A DNA stretch of 64,000 nt from Streptomyces griseus (GCA_945884695.1 CAMCYO010000009.1:1-64000), one strand, 5' to 3'; positions 53,884 to 61,178 are shown, counted from the stretch's first letter. Numbers and translations: made by a program. The notes: generated from the letters alone by a model not told the origin.

Positions 53884-54387
53884 ATGCGCTTACTCGTGGG
53901 GCGGATAGGTCGCGCTCACGGAATTGCCGGTGAAGCAACGATCGAAGTTCGAACCGACGAACCCGAAAATAGATTTGCAATCGGCGCTCGCGTGCAGAGC
54001 GATGAGCATGGCGATCTACTGATTACTTCGCACCGTTGGCATAACGGAATCTTGCTGCTCGGTTTTGAAAATATCTCCGACCGCAATGGCATTGAGACCC
54101 TTCGAGATACCTTGATGTATTGCGAGGTCGATATCAACGCACCCGGTGAAGGTGCAGATGATTACCACGTGCTTCAACTCATCGGATGTACTGCCTTTTT
54201 GCAATCAGGTGAAAAATTCGGAGAAGTAAGAGATGTTATTAACTTGCCAGGCCAAGATGTGTTAGCAATTGATACTGCACAGGGCGAAGTGCTAATTCCA
54301 TTCGTGCGCCAATTGGTACCAGAGGTTGATATTAAAGCTAAGAAAATGACCGTTATTCCACCCCAGCTATCTGCCGAGGTGAAGTAA
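53884..54387 (+). CDS. rimM: Ribosome maturation factor RimM
   Basis: Assists assembly of the 30S head, 167 residues. The N-terminal beta barrel begins [20 protein letters not shown]; the C-terminal PRC-barrel contains the [18 protein letters not shown] segment and [13 protein letters not shown]. Its stop overlaps the trmD start (TAATG). Confidence 0.95.
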   Translation: MRLLVGRIGRAHGIAGEATIEVRTDEPENRFAIGARVQSDEHGDLLITSHRWHNGILLLGFENISDRNGIETLRDTLMYCEVDINAPGEGADDYHVLQLIGCTAFLQSGEKFGEVRDVINLPGQDVLAIDTAQGEVLIPFVRQLVPEVDIKAKKMTVIPPQLSAEVK

Positions 54388-55055
54388 TGAAAATTGATGC
54401 GGTCACAATATTTCCTGAATACTTCGCACCCCTTTCACTTTCTTTGATCGGTAAAGCGCAAGAGAGTGGTTTGCTTGAGGTTGCCATTCATGATCTGCGC
54501 AGCTTCACATCCGATAATCATCACAGCGTCGATGACACTCCCTACGGTGGGGGTGCTGGCATGGTGATGAAGCCCGAAATCTGGGGGCAAGCACTTGACC
54601 CATTAATGAAACCAGAAACAGATCTGATTATTCTCACGCCAGCAGGTCGTCGATTTAATCAAAAAATGGCGCACACATTATCGCAGTCAGAACATTTAGT
54701 TTTTGCATGCGGTCGCTACGAAGGTATCGATGCACGCGTTGGGCAACACTATGCAGCACAGGGTTTTAGAGTGCACGAGGTAAGTATTGGTGACTATGTA
54801 TTGGGCGGGGGAGAAGTTGCATCCCTTGTCATGATTGAAGCAATCACTCGTTTATTGCCAGGAGTGTTAGGTAATCCTGATTCACTTATTGAAGAATCAC
54901 ATGTCGAAGAAGGATTTCTTGAATATCCCAATTACACAAAGCCAGCGATTTGGCGAGATTTATCTGTGCCAGATATTTTACTCAGTGGCAATCATGGAGC
55001 TATTGCCACGTGGCGAGGCGAACAAGCACAAAGGCGCGCCCAAGAGCAATCCTGA
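54387..55055 (+). CDS. trmD: tRNA (guanine(37)-N1)-methyltransferase TrmD
   Basis: SPOUT-class enzyme methylating G37, 222 residues. Signatures are [39 protein letters not shown] and [11 protein letters not shown]. In most bacteria rplS follows; here an acyl-ACP desaturase does, marking the end of the conserved order. Confidence 0.96.
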   Translation: MKIDAVTIFPEYFAPLSLSLIGKAQESGLLEVAIHDLRSFTSDNHHSVDDTPYGGGAGMVMKPEIWGQALDPLMKPETDLIILTPAGRRFNQKMAHTLSQSEHLVFACGRYEGIDARVGQHYAAQGFRVHEVSIGDYVLGGGEVASLVMIEAITRLLPGVLGNPDSLIEESHVEEGFLEYPNYTKPAIWRDLSVPDILLSGNHGAIATWRGEQAQRRAQEQS

Positions 55056-55092
55056 TTCGCCCCTAACGCCAATGCTCGCGTAATATTCGTAA

Positions 55093-56058
55093 ATGGCAAT
55101 TGATCCTGCAATTCAGTCACGATTGATTCGAGACTTAGAGCCAGTTGTTGCCGTTGAGTTAGATCGCCATCTCTCTGTTCAAAAGCAGTGGTATCCACAC
55201 GAGTATGTCCCATGGAGTGAAGGTCGCACATTTGCTGGCCCCCTTAATGGTGATGCGTGGGAGGCAAAAGATTCAAAACTTTCTGTGATTGCTCAAGATT
55301 CTCTCATTCTCAATCTCATGACTGAAGATAATTTACCGAGTTATCACACAGAAATTGCTATCGCTATGGGTCGAGATGGCGCATGGGGTAATTGGATTGA
55401 GCGTTGGACAGCAGAAGAAAATCGTCACGGTATTGTCATGCGCGATTATTTAATGGCAACCCGCGGGGTTGACCCATACGAACTAGAAGATTTACGCATG
55501 GCTCATATGTCTCTTGGGTATCAAACTCCTTATGAGACAGATATGTTGCACACAGTTGCATATGTTTCTTTTCAAGAGTTAGCGACTCGTATTTCACATC
55601 GCAACACAGGTCGCATTTCTAATGACCCAACGTGTGAAGGCATGTTGCAACGGATTGCCCTAGATGAGAACTTACATATGATTTTTTATAGAAACTTATT
55701 AGGCAAGGCCATTGACCTTGAGCCAAACGCTGCAATGCGCGCGATTACCGATGTCGTTACTAACTTTGCTATGCCAGGAGTTGGCATGCCAGGCTTTGGT
55801 CGCAAAGCGGTACAGATTGCATTGGCCGGAATTTATGACCTTCAGCTTCACGTTGACGAAGTTATTTCACCAGTTCTGCGTGCCTGGAACATTTTTGATC
55901 GTGAAGATTTAACAGGCGATGGACAAGCAGCACGTAACGAACTCAGTGAGTTCCTTGCCAAGTCTTCTCAAGAGGCTGAGCGTTTTAGCGACAAGCGCGA
56001 AGCACACTTTGAAAAACTTATCGCGCGCGGGCAAGAACCTATTCGCTTAGTGAATTAG
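55093..56058 (+). CDS. Acyl-ACP desaturase
   Basis: Soluble diiron desaturase that puts a double bond into acyl-ACP, 321 residues. The iron ligands are in WTAEENRHGIVMRDYL and ALDENLHMIFYRN. The sequence resembles plant-type stearoyl-ACP and mycobacterial DesA proteins. It probably tunes membrane fluidity. Its stop is followed in the same frame by a fragment of an unrelated gene. Confidence 0.88.
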   Translation: MAIDPAIQSRLIRDLEPVVAVELDRHLSVQKQWYPHEYVPWSEGRTFAGPLNGDAWEAKDSKLSVIAQDSLILNLMTEDNLPSYHTEIAIAMGRDGAWGNWIERWTAEENRHGIVMRDYLMATRGVDPYELEDLRMAHMSLGYQTPYETDMLHTVAYVSFQELATRISHRNTGRISNDPTCEGMLQRIALDENLHMIFYRNLLGKAIDLEPNAAMRAITDVVTNFAMPGVGMPGFGRKAVQIALAGIYDLQLHVDEVISPVLRAWNIFDREDLTGDGQAARNELSEFLAKSSQEAERFSDKREAHFEKLIARGQEPIRLVN

Positions 56059-56088
56059 CTTCTAAATCCCAGCCCAAGAGATTCCAGC

Positions 56089-56178
56089 GTGAGTAATACG
56101 ATTGCAAATCCAATTACATTTTCACAAACTCCAGTGGAGTATCGTCTAGGACCACCAACGTTAGGTATTGACGACTAA
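56089..56178 (+). pseudogene. Relic of a CaiB/BaiF CoA-transferase C terminus
   Basis: A frame of 29 codons reads SNTIANPITFSQTPVEYRLG and then PPTLGIDD before a TAA. NPIxFSxTPxxYRxxPPxLG is the characteristic ending of family III CoA-transferases. No upstream part of such a gene remains: the desaturase stop lies 30 bases before. CoA-transferase genes often neighbour glutaryl-CoA dehydrogenase genes, and such an enzyme lies right after (opposite strand), so this is probably what is left after a deletion. Confidence 0.5.
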
Positions 56179-56187
56179 AACAAAGAT

Positions 56188-57357
56188 TTAACGGAAAGCT
56201 TGAATTCCAGTCAACGTTTCACCTAATACGAGTGCGTGGATTTCGTGAGTTCCTTCGTACGTTAAGACTGTCTCTAAATTGACCATGTGTCTAAAGATTG
56301 GGTATTCAGTCGTTATTCCGGCCCCACCTAATATTGATCGAGCCTCACGCGCTATCTCTAGCGCTCCTTGCACGTTATTAAATTTACCCATACTTATTTG
56401 TGCAGGAGTTACCTTATTTTCATCCTTGATTTTGCCGATATGTAGCGCCAATAACATGGCCGTATTAAGCCGTGTTGCCATAGTGGCAAATTTAAGTTGG
56501 GTGATTTGATGGCGAGCAATTGGTCCATCAAATTGTTCGCGCGTTGCGGCGTAGCTTTGCGCAACTTCAAAGCAATCGCGCGCAGCTCCTACTGCTCCAA
56601 AGATGATTCCATAACGCGCTTCTGCAAGACACATCAGGGGAGCGCGCAAACTTGTGGCTAGTGGCAAGCGGGCGCTATCTGGCAGACGCATATTGGTGAA
56701 GACTAATTCGGCAGTAAGTGACGCTCGCAACGAGAGCTTATGTTTGATCACGTTAGCGCTAAAGCCTGGTGTCGTTGTTGGTACACAAAATCCCCGAATA
56801 CCTTCATCAGTGCGGGCCCAAATTACTGCAACGTCTGCAACAGATCCGTTGGTGATCCACATTTTGCTTCCGTTAATAATCCAATCGCCACCATCTTTTT
56901 TGGCATTGGTTAACATGCCTGCAGGGTTAGAGCCATGGTCTGCTTCAGATAGCCCAAAACATCCAATGGCTTTTCCTTGTGCCATCTTTGGCAACCATTC
57001 TTGTTTTTGCTCCTCGCTACCGTAAGCATAAATTGCATACATCGAAAGTGAACCTTGCACAGAGTTAAGTGAGCGAATTCCAGAATCTCCTGCTTCTAAC
57101 TCAAGATTGGCAAGGCCATAAGAAGTCGCATCTGTTCCGGCACATCCGTATCCCTGAAGATGCATACCAAGAAGACCAATAGATCCAAGCTCTTGCGCTA
57201 ATTCTCTTACGGGTATCTCCGCGTTTTCATACCACGATGCGATATTTGGCTTAATGCGATCATTAACAAACTTGCGAGTTACAGACTGAATTTCTCGTTG
57301 TTCCTGTGTGAGTTCGCGTTCGATATCCAAAAGAGTAAAAGGATTCATAGTTGCCAT
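56188..57357 (-). CDS. Acyl-CoA dehydrogenase, glutaryl-CoA-dehydrogenase-like
   Basis: FAD flavoenzyme of 389 residues. The start chosen (MATMNPFTLLDIERELTQEQ) drops 65 unlikely residues of a longer open frame. GLSEADHGSNPAGM, GSKMWITNGSVADVAVIWAR, LRASLTAELVFTNMRLP and the catalytic-base region TYEGTHEIHALVLG all fit glutaryl-CoA dehydrogenase. It would feed electrons to EtfAB, encoded at the window start. Lysine/tryptophan breakdown is the likely pathway. Confidence 0.85.
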   Translation of the reverse strand: MATMNPFTLLDIERELTQEQREIQSVTRKFVNDRIKPNIASWYENAEIPVRELAQELGSIGLLGMHLQGYGCAGTDATSYGLANLELEAGDSGIRSLNSVQGSLSMYAIYAYGSEEQKQEWLPKMAQGKAIGCFGLSEADHGSNPAGMLTNAKKDGGDWIINGSKMWITNGSVADVAVIWARTDEGIRGFCVPTTTPGFSANVIKHKLSLRASLTAELVFTNMRLPDSARLPLATSLRAPLMCLAEARYGIIFGAVGAARDCFEVAQSYAATREQFDGPIARHQITQLKFATMATRLNTAMLLALHIGKIKDENKVTPAQISMGKFNNVQGALEIAREARSILGGAGITTEYPIFRHMVNLETVLTYEGTHEIHALVLGETLTGIQAFR

Positions 57358-57558
57358 ACAGCAAGGGTATCCGTAGGCATCTCTTTGCTCAATCCAGAAT
57401 TCGGTGCTCGCCCTTGCGTGAGTGTCTTTTCCCTTACAAAGTGCCCACAAACTCCTCCATTTAACATAGGTGTTTGGGTTGCGATTTACTTCAGACTTTA
57501 AGAGACTTTGCCAAGGCAATGACGAATGGGGAGCGGACATGTCTCTTTTCACAACGAC

Positions 57559-58713
57559 ATGAAACGTATCTTGATTACGACATCACTTCTTGCTGCTCTA
57601 GTTTTTCCAATTAACACTCCTGCAACTGCAGGCGATGGCATTTTGTGGATTGCGGCAGATAACACAAGTAGTTATGAGCGGAGTTTGTTCAAACTTTGGG
57701 TAGATGCTGACGGCAATGGTTGCGATACACGAGCCGAAGTTCTTATCAAGGAAGCTGTTGTTAAACCAAAAATCGGGGCTAAGTGCAAATTAACCGGTGG
57801 CACATGGGTAAGTTCTTACGATGGGGTCGCCTACAAAGATGCATCAAAGTTAGATATAGACCACTTGGTCCCACTTGCTGAGGCTTGGCGCTCGGGTGCT
57901 TGGGAGTGGGATGAGCAACAACGTCAAGATTTTGCCAATGATTTAGAGCAAGAGTGGGCACTTAACGCAGTGACCGCATCGGTGAATAGAAGTAAGGGCG
58001 ATAAAGATATTTCTTCGTGGTTGCCAAAGAAAAATCTCTGCACATACTTAATCGGCTGGGCATCAGTGAAGAGCCGCTACCAGTTAAGCGTTGACAAGGC
58101 TGAAGCGCTGGTCATTAATAAGTATTACAAGAGTTGTGGGCTAGGTCATCAAACAAAAGAACGTGTGGTTCGAAATCCTGTCCCTACGGTAACTTCAACG
58201 CAAGGAACAACTAATTCGGCTGTGACGTATCAGATTTCACAAGTTGTCATTGATCTAACAACGTTGAAACTGGGCGGAATTCTCAATCTCACCTTTGCGA
58301 TGAGTACTAATGACACCGAGCCTCAATCGCCCTTTTGCTTAATAGATGGAATTCTCAATGCCATGCCAGCAACCCTCGTTGCAGAAGCTCGTGATGGCGG
58401 AAAAATTTGGCAATGTGTTTCACCCATACCAAGTCAGCCTTTAGAGCAGTTCCCATCAGGGCGATACGGTGTTCAGTTGTTAACAGTCTTTACAAATAAT
58501 GGGCAAAAAGATGAGCTAAGAAAAGTGGTTGCAAACATAGAAGTTGTTTCTGCGCAGTCACCAAGTTCAACGAAAGCTCCCGCTGTTAAATACGCAAATT
58601 GCACAGCAGCAAAGGCCGCAAAGGTGACACCAATAAAACGTGCGACTAACCCTGATCTTTACGCAATGAACTCTGGTTTAGATAGAGACAAAGATGGGAT
58701 TGCCTGCGAGTAG
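57559..58713 (+). CDS. Secreted HNH-type nuclease with Excalibur domain
   Basis: 384 residues with a signal peptide (ILITTSLLAALVFPINTPATAG). Residues about 30-190 are a GmrSD C-terminal/DUF1524-like HNH nuclease: LDIDHLVPLAEAWRSG carries the D-H pair and EWALNAVTASVNRSKGDK the N...R-S-K part. A beta-rich middle region follows. The C terminus is an Excalibur calcium-binding domain (YANCTAAKAA ... DRDKDGIACE). It probably degrades DNA outside the cell, perhaps for nutrients. An upstream in-frame start at 57526 is less likely because of the signal peptide. Confidence 0.85.
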   Translation: MKRILITTSLLAALVFPINTPATAGDGILWIAADNTSSYERSLFKLWVDADGNGCDTRAEVLIKEAVVKPKIGAKCKLTGGTWVSSYDGVAYKDASKLDIDHLVPLAEAWRSGAWEWDEQQRQDFANDLEQEWALNAVTASVNRSKGDKDISSWLPKKNLCTYLIGWASVKSRYQLSVDKAEALVINKYYKSCGLGHQTKERVVRNPVPTVTSTQGTTNSAVTYQISQVVIDLTTLKLGGILNLTFAMSTNDTEPQSPFCLIDGILNAMPATLVAEARDGGKIWQCVSPIPSQPLEQFPSGRYGVQLLTVFTNNGQKDELRKVVANIEVVSAQSPSSTKAPAVKYANCTAAKAAKVTPIKRATNPDLYAMNSGLDRDKDGIACE

Positions 58714-58768
58714 CGGACTTTCCAGTAAATAGCTACTCCGAGTAACTAGTTTTTCTGCTTTAATTCAT

Positions 58769-58865
58769 GAAGTTGAGCCGAGGTGACCAACCCCGACCCA
58801 ACTGCCTTATGCGAACTCAGAGATTAATCTGATCGGGCCCGTCGGGTTTTCGCCGGCGGGTCTTT
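58769..58865 (+). ncRNA. Candidate structured RNA ending in a terminator
   Basis: In the gap after the nuclease gene, AGTTG pairs with CAACT over 33 bases with inner G-C and CG/CG pairs broken by single mismatches; AGATTAATCT follows as a small palindrome. The run ends with CCCGTCGG (58838) pairing with CCGGCGGG (58853) and TCTTT, a rho-independent terminator. It may be a small RNA or only the tail of the nuclease transcript. No known RNA family is recognised. Confidence 0.35.
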
Positions 58866-58936
58866 CGCATATCCCATAAACGTAATATGAGATTAGCTAT
58901 CGCAACGACAAGCGTTGCAACATCATTTGGACTCAT
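58817..58936 (-). CDS. Possible 39-residue single-span membrane protein
   Basis: The frame reads MSPNDVATLVVAIANLILRL, then a basic tail (WDMRKTRRRKPDG) and a neutral end. One hydrophobic helix followed by Arg/Lys is a typical small membrane protein layout. AGAGGG lies about 12 bases upstream of the ATG. A perfect palindrome lies upstream of it, and TTGATT and AATAGA flank most of that palindrome as a possible promoter. It overlaps the terminator hairpin read on the other strand, so one of the two readings may be wrong. Confidence 0.35.
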   Translation of the reverse strand: MSPNDVATLVVAIANLILRLWDMRKTRRRKPDGPDQINL

Positions 58937-58958
58937 TCATTTGCACCCTCTTTCTCTA

Positions 58959-58978
58959 TTCCTAACCATTGTTAGGAA
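58959..58978. promoter_or_regulatory. Perfect palindrome, possible operator
   Basis: TTCCTAAC, CATT, GTTAGGAA: eight paired bases on each side. On the minus strand it lies between TTGATT (-35-like) and AATAGA (weak -10-like), upstream of the 39-residue frame. The regulator is unknown. The rest of the gap to 59111 shows only short hairpins such as CCTGT/ACAGG near 59082. Confidence 0.45.
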
Positions 58979-59111
58979 ATCAATGAGAAACGCTGGCGGC
59001 GCGCTGATTGATGTGAGATAAGAGATTCAGGCGGGTGCAAAGTAACTCTATGAACTGTCGAGAAAGGTGGTTGATCTATTACCTGTGAATAGTTACAGGC
59101 TGTTAATTATT

Positions 59112-59145
59112 AAAAGAAAAACCCCGCAGATTTCTCTACGGGGTT
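59112..59145. terminator. Bidirectional terminator, repeat copy 1
   Basis: CCCCGCAGA, TTTC, TCTACGGGG with AAAAGAAAAA on the left and TT on the right. Read on the minus strand it ends in TTTTTCTTTT and is a good terminator for the gene at 59322. The same block occurs three more times within 2.1 kb. Confidence 0.85.
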
Positions 59146-59149
59146 CACT

Positions 59150-59169
59150 CTGTAGCTCAATTAAGAACC
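59150..59169 (+). repeat. tRNA 5'-like fragment, copy 1 (short)
   Basis: CTGTAGCTCA at the start equals the acceptor-end and D-stem bases of the two tRNA-like genes at 60.6 and 61.0 kb. The match fades after about 10 bases. It follows the terminator exactly as in the other three copies. A DnaA-box-like TTATCCACA lies at 59198-59206. Confidence 0.5.
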
Positions 59170-59222
59170 AGTGCGACAAAGAAAGATTAGCACGCGTTTA
59201 TCCACAACTAAATGGGTTGAGC

Positions 59223-59321
59223 TTACGCTTCTAACTTAGGTTCTTTTTCGACTAATTCTTTAGCAACTGTTTTTAACTCTGTAAGAACTGCAGCAGGGCT
59301 TGCCTCTGCGCCATGCAGAGC
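59223..59321 (-). other. Open in-frame extension after the stop of the 59322 gene
   Basis: Past the TAA at 59322-59324 the same frame stays open for 32 codons and ends at TAA 59223-59225. It reads ALHGAEASPAAVLTELKTVA and then KELVEKEPKLEA, a coherent charged helix. This suggests a recent nonsense mutation in a protein once about 218 residues long, or readthrough. Confidence 0.6.
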
Positions 59322-59879
59322 TTACGCAAGGAAGCGATTAAATTCACGTCCCATAGCAGGATCAAAGGCTAGACCAGATGTTTTCTCTCGATTTGAAACA
59401 TGGAACAGGTATGTAGTTTCTGTTGCATCACATTGCGCACCGATCCACTTATCAAAGCTCCATTCTTTCGAATGAGTCGAACCGGTAAAAATTAGCCGAT
59501 CCGTTGTTATATAAACCTCGCCCTCGTCCTTACTTACTTGCACTTCTTCACCTGGAACATATGTTCCACGCATTGCACCAACCCGATATCGAATACCAGC
59601 AACAATGGGGATGCTCAATCCCTGACTACTACCTTCATAATGGCCTGGAGTTTTGCCTGCTTCATGAAAAGATCCCTGGCCGTGCCAGAGGACGCATTCA
59701 CCTGATTTATTAACAAGGCTATTTTCAACCGCATCTTTGCCCTGATTAGCAAGAGTAAAAGCTTCATTAATTTTCTTGAAGATTTCGGAGTCTTGTTCCC
59801 AGCGCATATGTTTATGCTCGTAGGTGGCCTTTGCCTTATTAGCTACCCGTTTTGATTTGAAGTCGGCAATGAATCCCAT
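59322..59879 (-). CDS. Unknown protein, possibly PH-like, with early stop
   Basis: 185 residues to the TAA. A basic helical N terminus (FKSKRVANKAKATYEHKH) is followed by a beta-rich domain with GQGSFHEAG and then EVYITTDRLIFTGSTHSKEW, a pattern seen in bacterial PH/GRAM-like domains. No signal peptide or membrane segment is seen. No family is recognised with certainty. The frame continues beyond the stop for 32 codons, so the native protein may be longer. It is divergent from the small gene at 60019. Confidence 0.7.
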   Translation of the reverse strand: MGFIADFKSKRVANKAKATYEHKHMRWEQDSEIFKKINEAFTLANQGKDAVENSLVNKSGECVLWHGQGSFHEAGKTPGHYEGSSQGLSIPIVAGIRYRVGAMRGTYVPGEEVQVSKDEGEVYITTDRLIFTGSTHSKEWSFDKWIGAQCDATETTYLFHVSNREKTSGLAFDPAMGREFNRFLA

Positions 59880-60018
59880 AGGGACAGTCTGTCGGGTTTT
59901 AGTGCAATTGCGCTAGTAGGACTCTGACAGGAGTAGCATCAAATTATGAATAACCTATGGGAATCGGCGTTCGCCTTATTCTTGCATTAGATCAGTAGAG
60001 GCAAATCTATAAGCCAGG

Positions 60019-60426
60019 ATGGAGCCCCACATGTTTGAAACGCTTTTCTTCGCAACTCTGATATTCCTATTCCTCAATCGCACAAAGAAACGCAAGAAAG
60101 CACGCGGGCTCGATGCCGAACTACGCGAGCTCATCGAAAATCCAACAGATGTAACAGGGATTGCTTTTGAGATTAAGAGATATCTCCTCTCCGTCATCGA
60201 TGATGATAATAATGATCGAGAGAAATTTAGCGATGCACAATTAGCACGGGCTGCGAGCATTTTAGATCGCGCAGGCCCCAGCGCTTTCTATTGGATGACC
60301 GATATTGCATCGCAATTGGCGCTGATATCTGCAGCTCAAATCAACGGTATCCCAACTAATGTCAGCGATGAATTGCGAGAAAGTGCAACAGCAGAATCCA
60401 TAGTGGAGATAGTCGTTCGCCCTTAA
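60019..60426 (+). CDS. Small unknown protein with N-terminal membrane anchor
   Basis: 135 residues. MFETLFFATLIFLFLN near the N terminus is a hydrophobic segment, then KKRKKAR as a positive-inside stop, and a soluble helical domain of about 100 residues rich in Ala, Asp and Glu. A purine-rich AGGATGGAG precedes the start. There are two possible ATG starts (60019, 60031). No family is recognised. The repeat-copy-2 terminator follows 33 bases later. Confidence 0.65.
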   Translation: MEPHMFETLFFATLIFLFLNRTKKRKKARGLDAELRELIENPTDVTGIAFEIKRYLLSVIDDDNNDREKFSDAQLARAASILDRAGPSAFYWMTDIASQLALISAAQINGIPTNVSDELRESATAESIVEIVVRP

Positions 60427-60458
60427 GCGCTGAGAGCGTTATCAGAATTCGGCTGTAT

Positions 60459-60494
60459 AAAAGAAAAACCCCGCAGATTTCTCTACGGGGTTTT
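60459..60494. terminator. Bidirectional terminator, repeat copy 2
   Basis: Same stem as copy 1 (CCCCGCAGA with TCTACGGGG), here with TTTT on the + side, so it ends the gene at 60019. AAAAGAAAAA on the left gives a T-run on the opposite strand. Confidence 0.88.
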
Positions 60495-60497
60495 GTG

Positions 60498-60533
60498 CTG
60501 TAACTCGCGTTAACGAGCTCCCCTTTGACTAAG
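60498..60533 (+). repeat. tRNA 5'-like fragment with copied anticodon arm, copy 2
   Basis: Aligns without gaps to bases 60627-60662 of the tRNA-like gene downstream (offset 129): 25 of 36 bases agree. The flanks CTGTA, CTC and GAGC and the last 12 bases CCTTTGACTAAG are identical, while the D-loop differs. The 12-base block is exactly the anticodon arm core of the tRNA at 60623. No 3' half of a tRNA follows. Confidence 0.75.
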
Positions 60534-60622
60534 TGTTCGTATGTTAACACCCACCAACACTCCACAGATCTGTGTTGCAGCAAATTTTCAGTTTGTATAT
60601 CGCCTTAGTTTGCTCCGTGCGT

Positions 60623-60696
60623 GCCGCTGTAGCTCAGCGGATAGAGCGTTCCTTTGACTAAGGGGTAGGTCGCGGGTTCAAATCCCGCCAGCGGTA
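60623..60696 (+). tRNA. tRNA-like gene A, reads as tRNA-Val (GAC)
   Basis: Folds as a cloverleaf of 74 bases. Acceptor GCCGCTG pairs with CAGCGGT (G1-U72 wobble). D stem GCTC/GAGC with G18 G19. Anticodon arm TTCCT-TTGACTA-AGGGG gives GAC with U33. T arm GCGGG-TTCAAAT-CCCGC, discriminator A, no encoded CCA. Oddities: U at position 37, where purines are nearly universal, a 6-base variable loop and two G-U pairs in the anticodon stem. A35, C36 and A73 agree with valine identity. Whether it is charged is unknown. Confidence 0.6.
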
Positions 60697-60704
60697 TGCA
60701 CACT

Positions 60705-60738
60705 AAGTGGCCTTACGGTTAGTCGCGTAGGGCCACTT
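60705..60738 (+). terminator. Hairpin after tRNA-like gene A
   Basis: AAGTGGCC with GGCCACTT plus TACG with CGTA inside and one wobble: a 13-pair stem with an 8-base loop. It is followed by CGCATTTCT, so it is a probable processing or termination signal for the tRNA. It is identical after tRNA B. Confidence 0.7.
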
Positions 60739-60807
60739 CGCATTTCTATCGCGATCTGAAAAGAACAACTAGCGCGACAAGGCGCACTTCAGCGAGATGG
60801 CCGTAGG

Positions 60808-60843
60808 AAAAGAAAAACCCCGCAGATTTCTCTGCGGGGTTTT
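60808..60843. terminator. Bidirectional terminator, repeat copy 3
   Basis: CCCCGCAGA with TCTGCGGGG: fully Watson-Crick, one base changed relative to copies 1 and 2 in a way that replaces a mismatched pair by C-G. AAAAGAAAAA lies left and TTTT right. Confidence 0.88.
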
Positions 60844-60846
60844 GCA

Positions 60847-60883
60847 CTGTAACTCGCGTTAACGAGCTTAGTTGTGACTCAAC
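60847..60883 (+). repeat. tRNA 5'-like fragment with copied anticodon arm, copy 3
   Basis: Its first 22 bases, through the D arm, are identical to fragment copy 2. The remainder differs and ends in GTTGTGACTCAAC, identical for 13 bases to the anticodon arm of the tRNA-like gene at 60994 (offset 151, gapless over 37 bases). Confidence 0.75.
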
Positions 60884-60993
60884 AATTCGAAGGATATCAC
60901 CAGAGCTTCTCAAATTCACATATGAAGGCCTTCCACAGTTTTCTACATCGGCAAATACATTGGTCTGTCACTGAATTAGATTCCTGAATGCAT

Positions 60994-61067
60994 GCCGCTG
61001 TAGCTCAGCGGAAAGAGCACGGTTGTGACTCAACCCGGGGTCGCGGGTTCAAATCCCGCCAGCGGTA
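60994..61067 (+). tRNA. tRNA-like gene B, reads as tRNA-Val (GAC)
   Basis: Same acceptor, D stem, T arm and discriminator as gene A; one D-loop base and the anticodon arm differ. Arm: CGGTT-GTGACTC-AACCC, anticodon GAC, with a C27-C43 mismatch, an unusual G32-C38 pair and U37. It could also fold as GGTTG/CAACC with a 5-base loop TGACT. An apparent GTG (His) reading does not give a closed arm. Function as a real tRNA is doubtful but the rest of the cloverleaf is intact. Confidence 0.5.
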
Positions 61068-61075
61068 TGCACACT

Positions 61076-61109
61076 AAGTGGCCTTACGGTTAGTCGCGTA
61101 GGGCCACTT
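61076..61109 (+). terminator. Hairpin after tRNA-like gene B
   Basis: Identical to the hairpin after tRNA-like gene A (AAGTGGCC ... GGCCACTT with inner TACG/CGTA). Between it and the next terminator, CGCACT-TC-AGTGCG near 61155 forms a further small perfect hairpin that is imperfect in unit A. Confidence 0.7.
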
Positions 61110-61178
61110 CGCATTTCTATCGCGATCTGAAAAACAACAACTAGAACGACAGGGCGCACTTCAGTGCGATGGCCGTAG

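Noticed and set aside
61022-61034. Reading tRNA-like gene B as tRNA-His (GTG)
   Set aside because: With GTG as anticodon the arm has no closing stem; the GAC reading gives four good pairs and U33.
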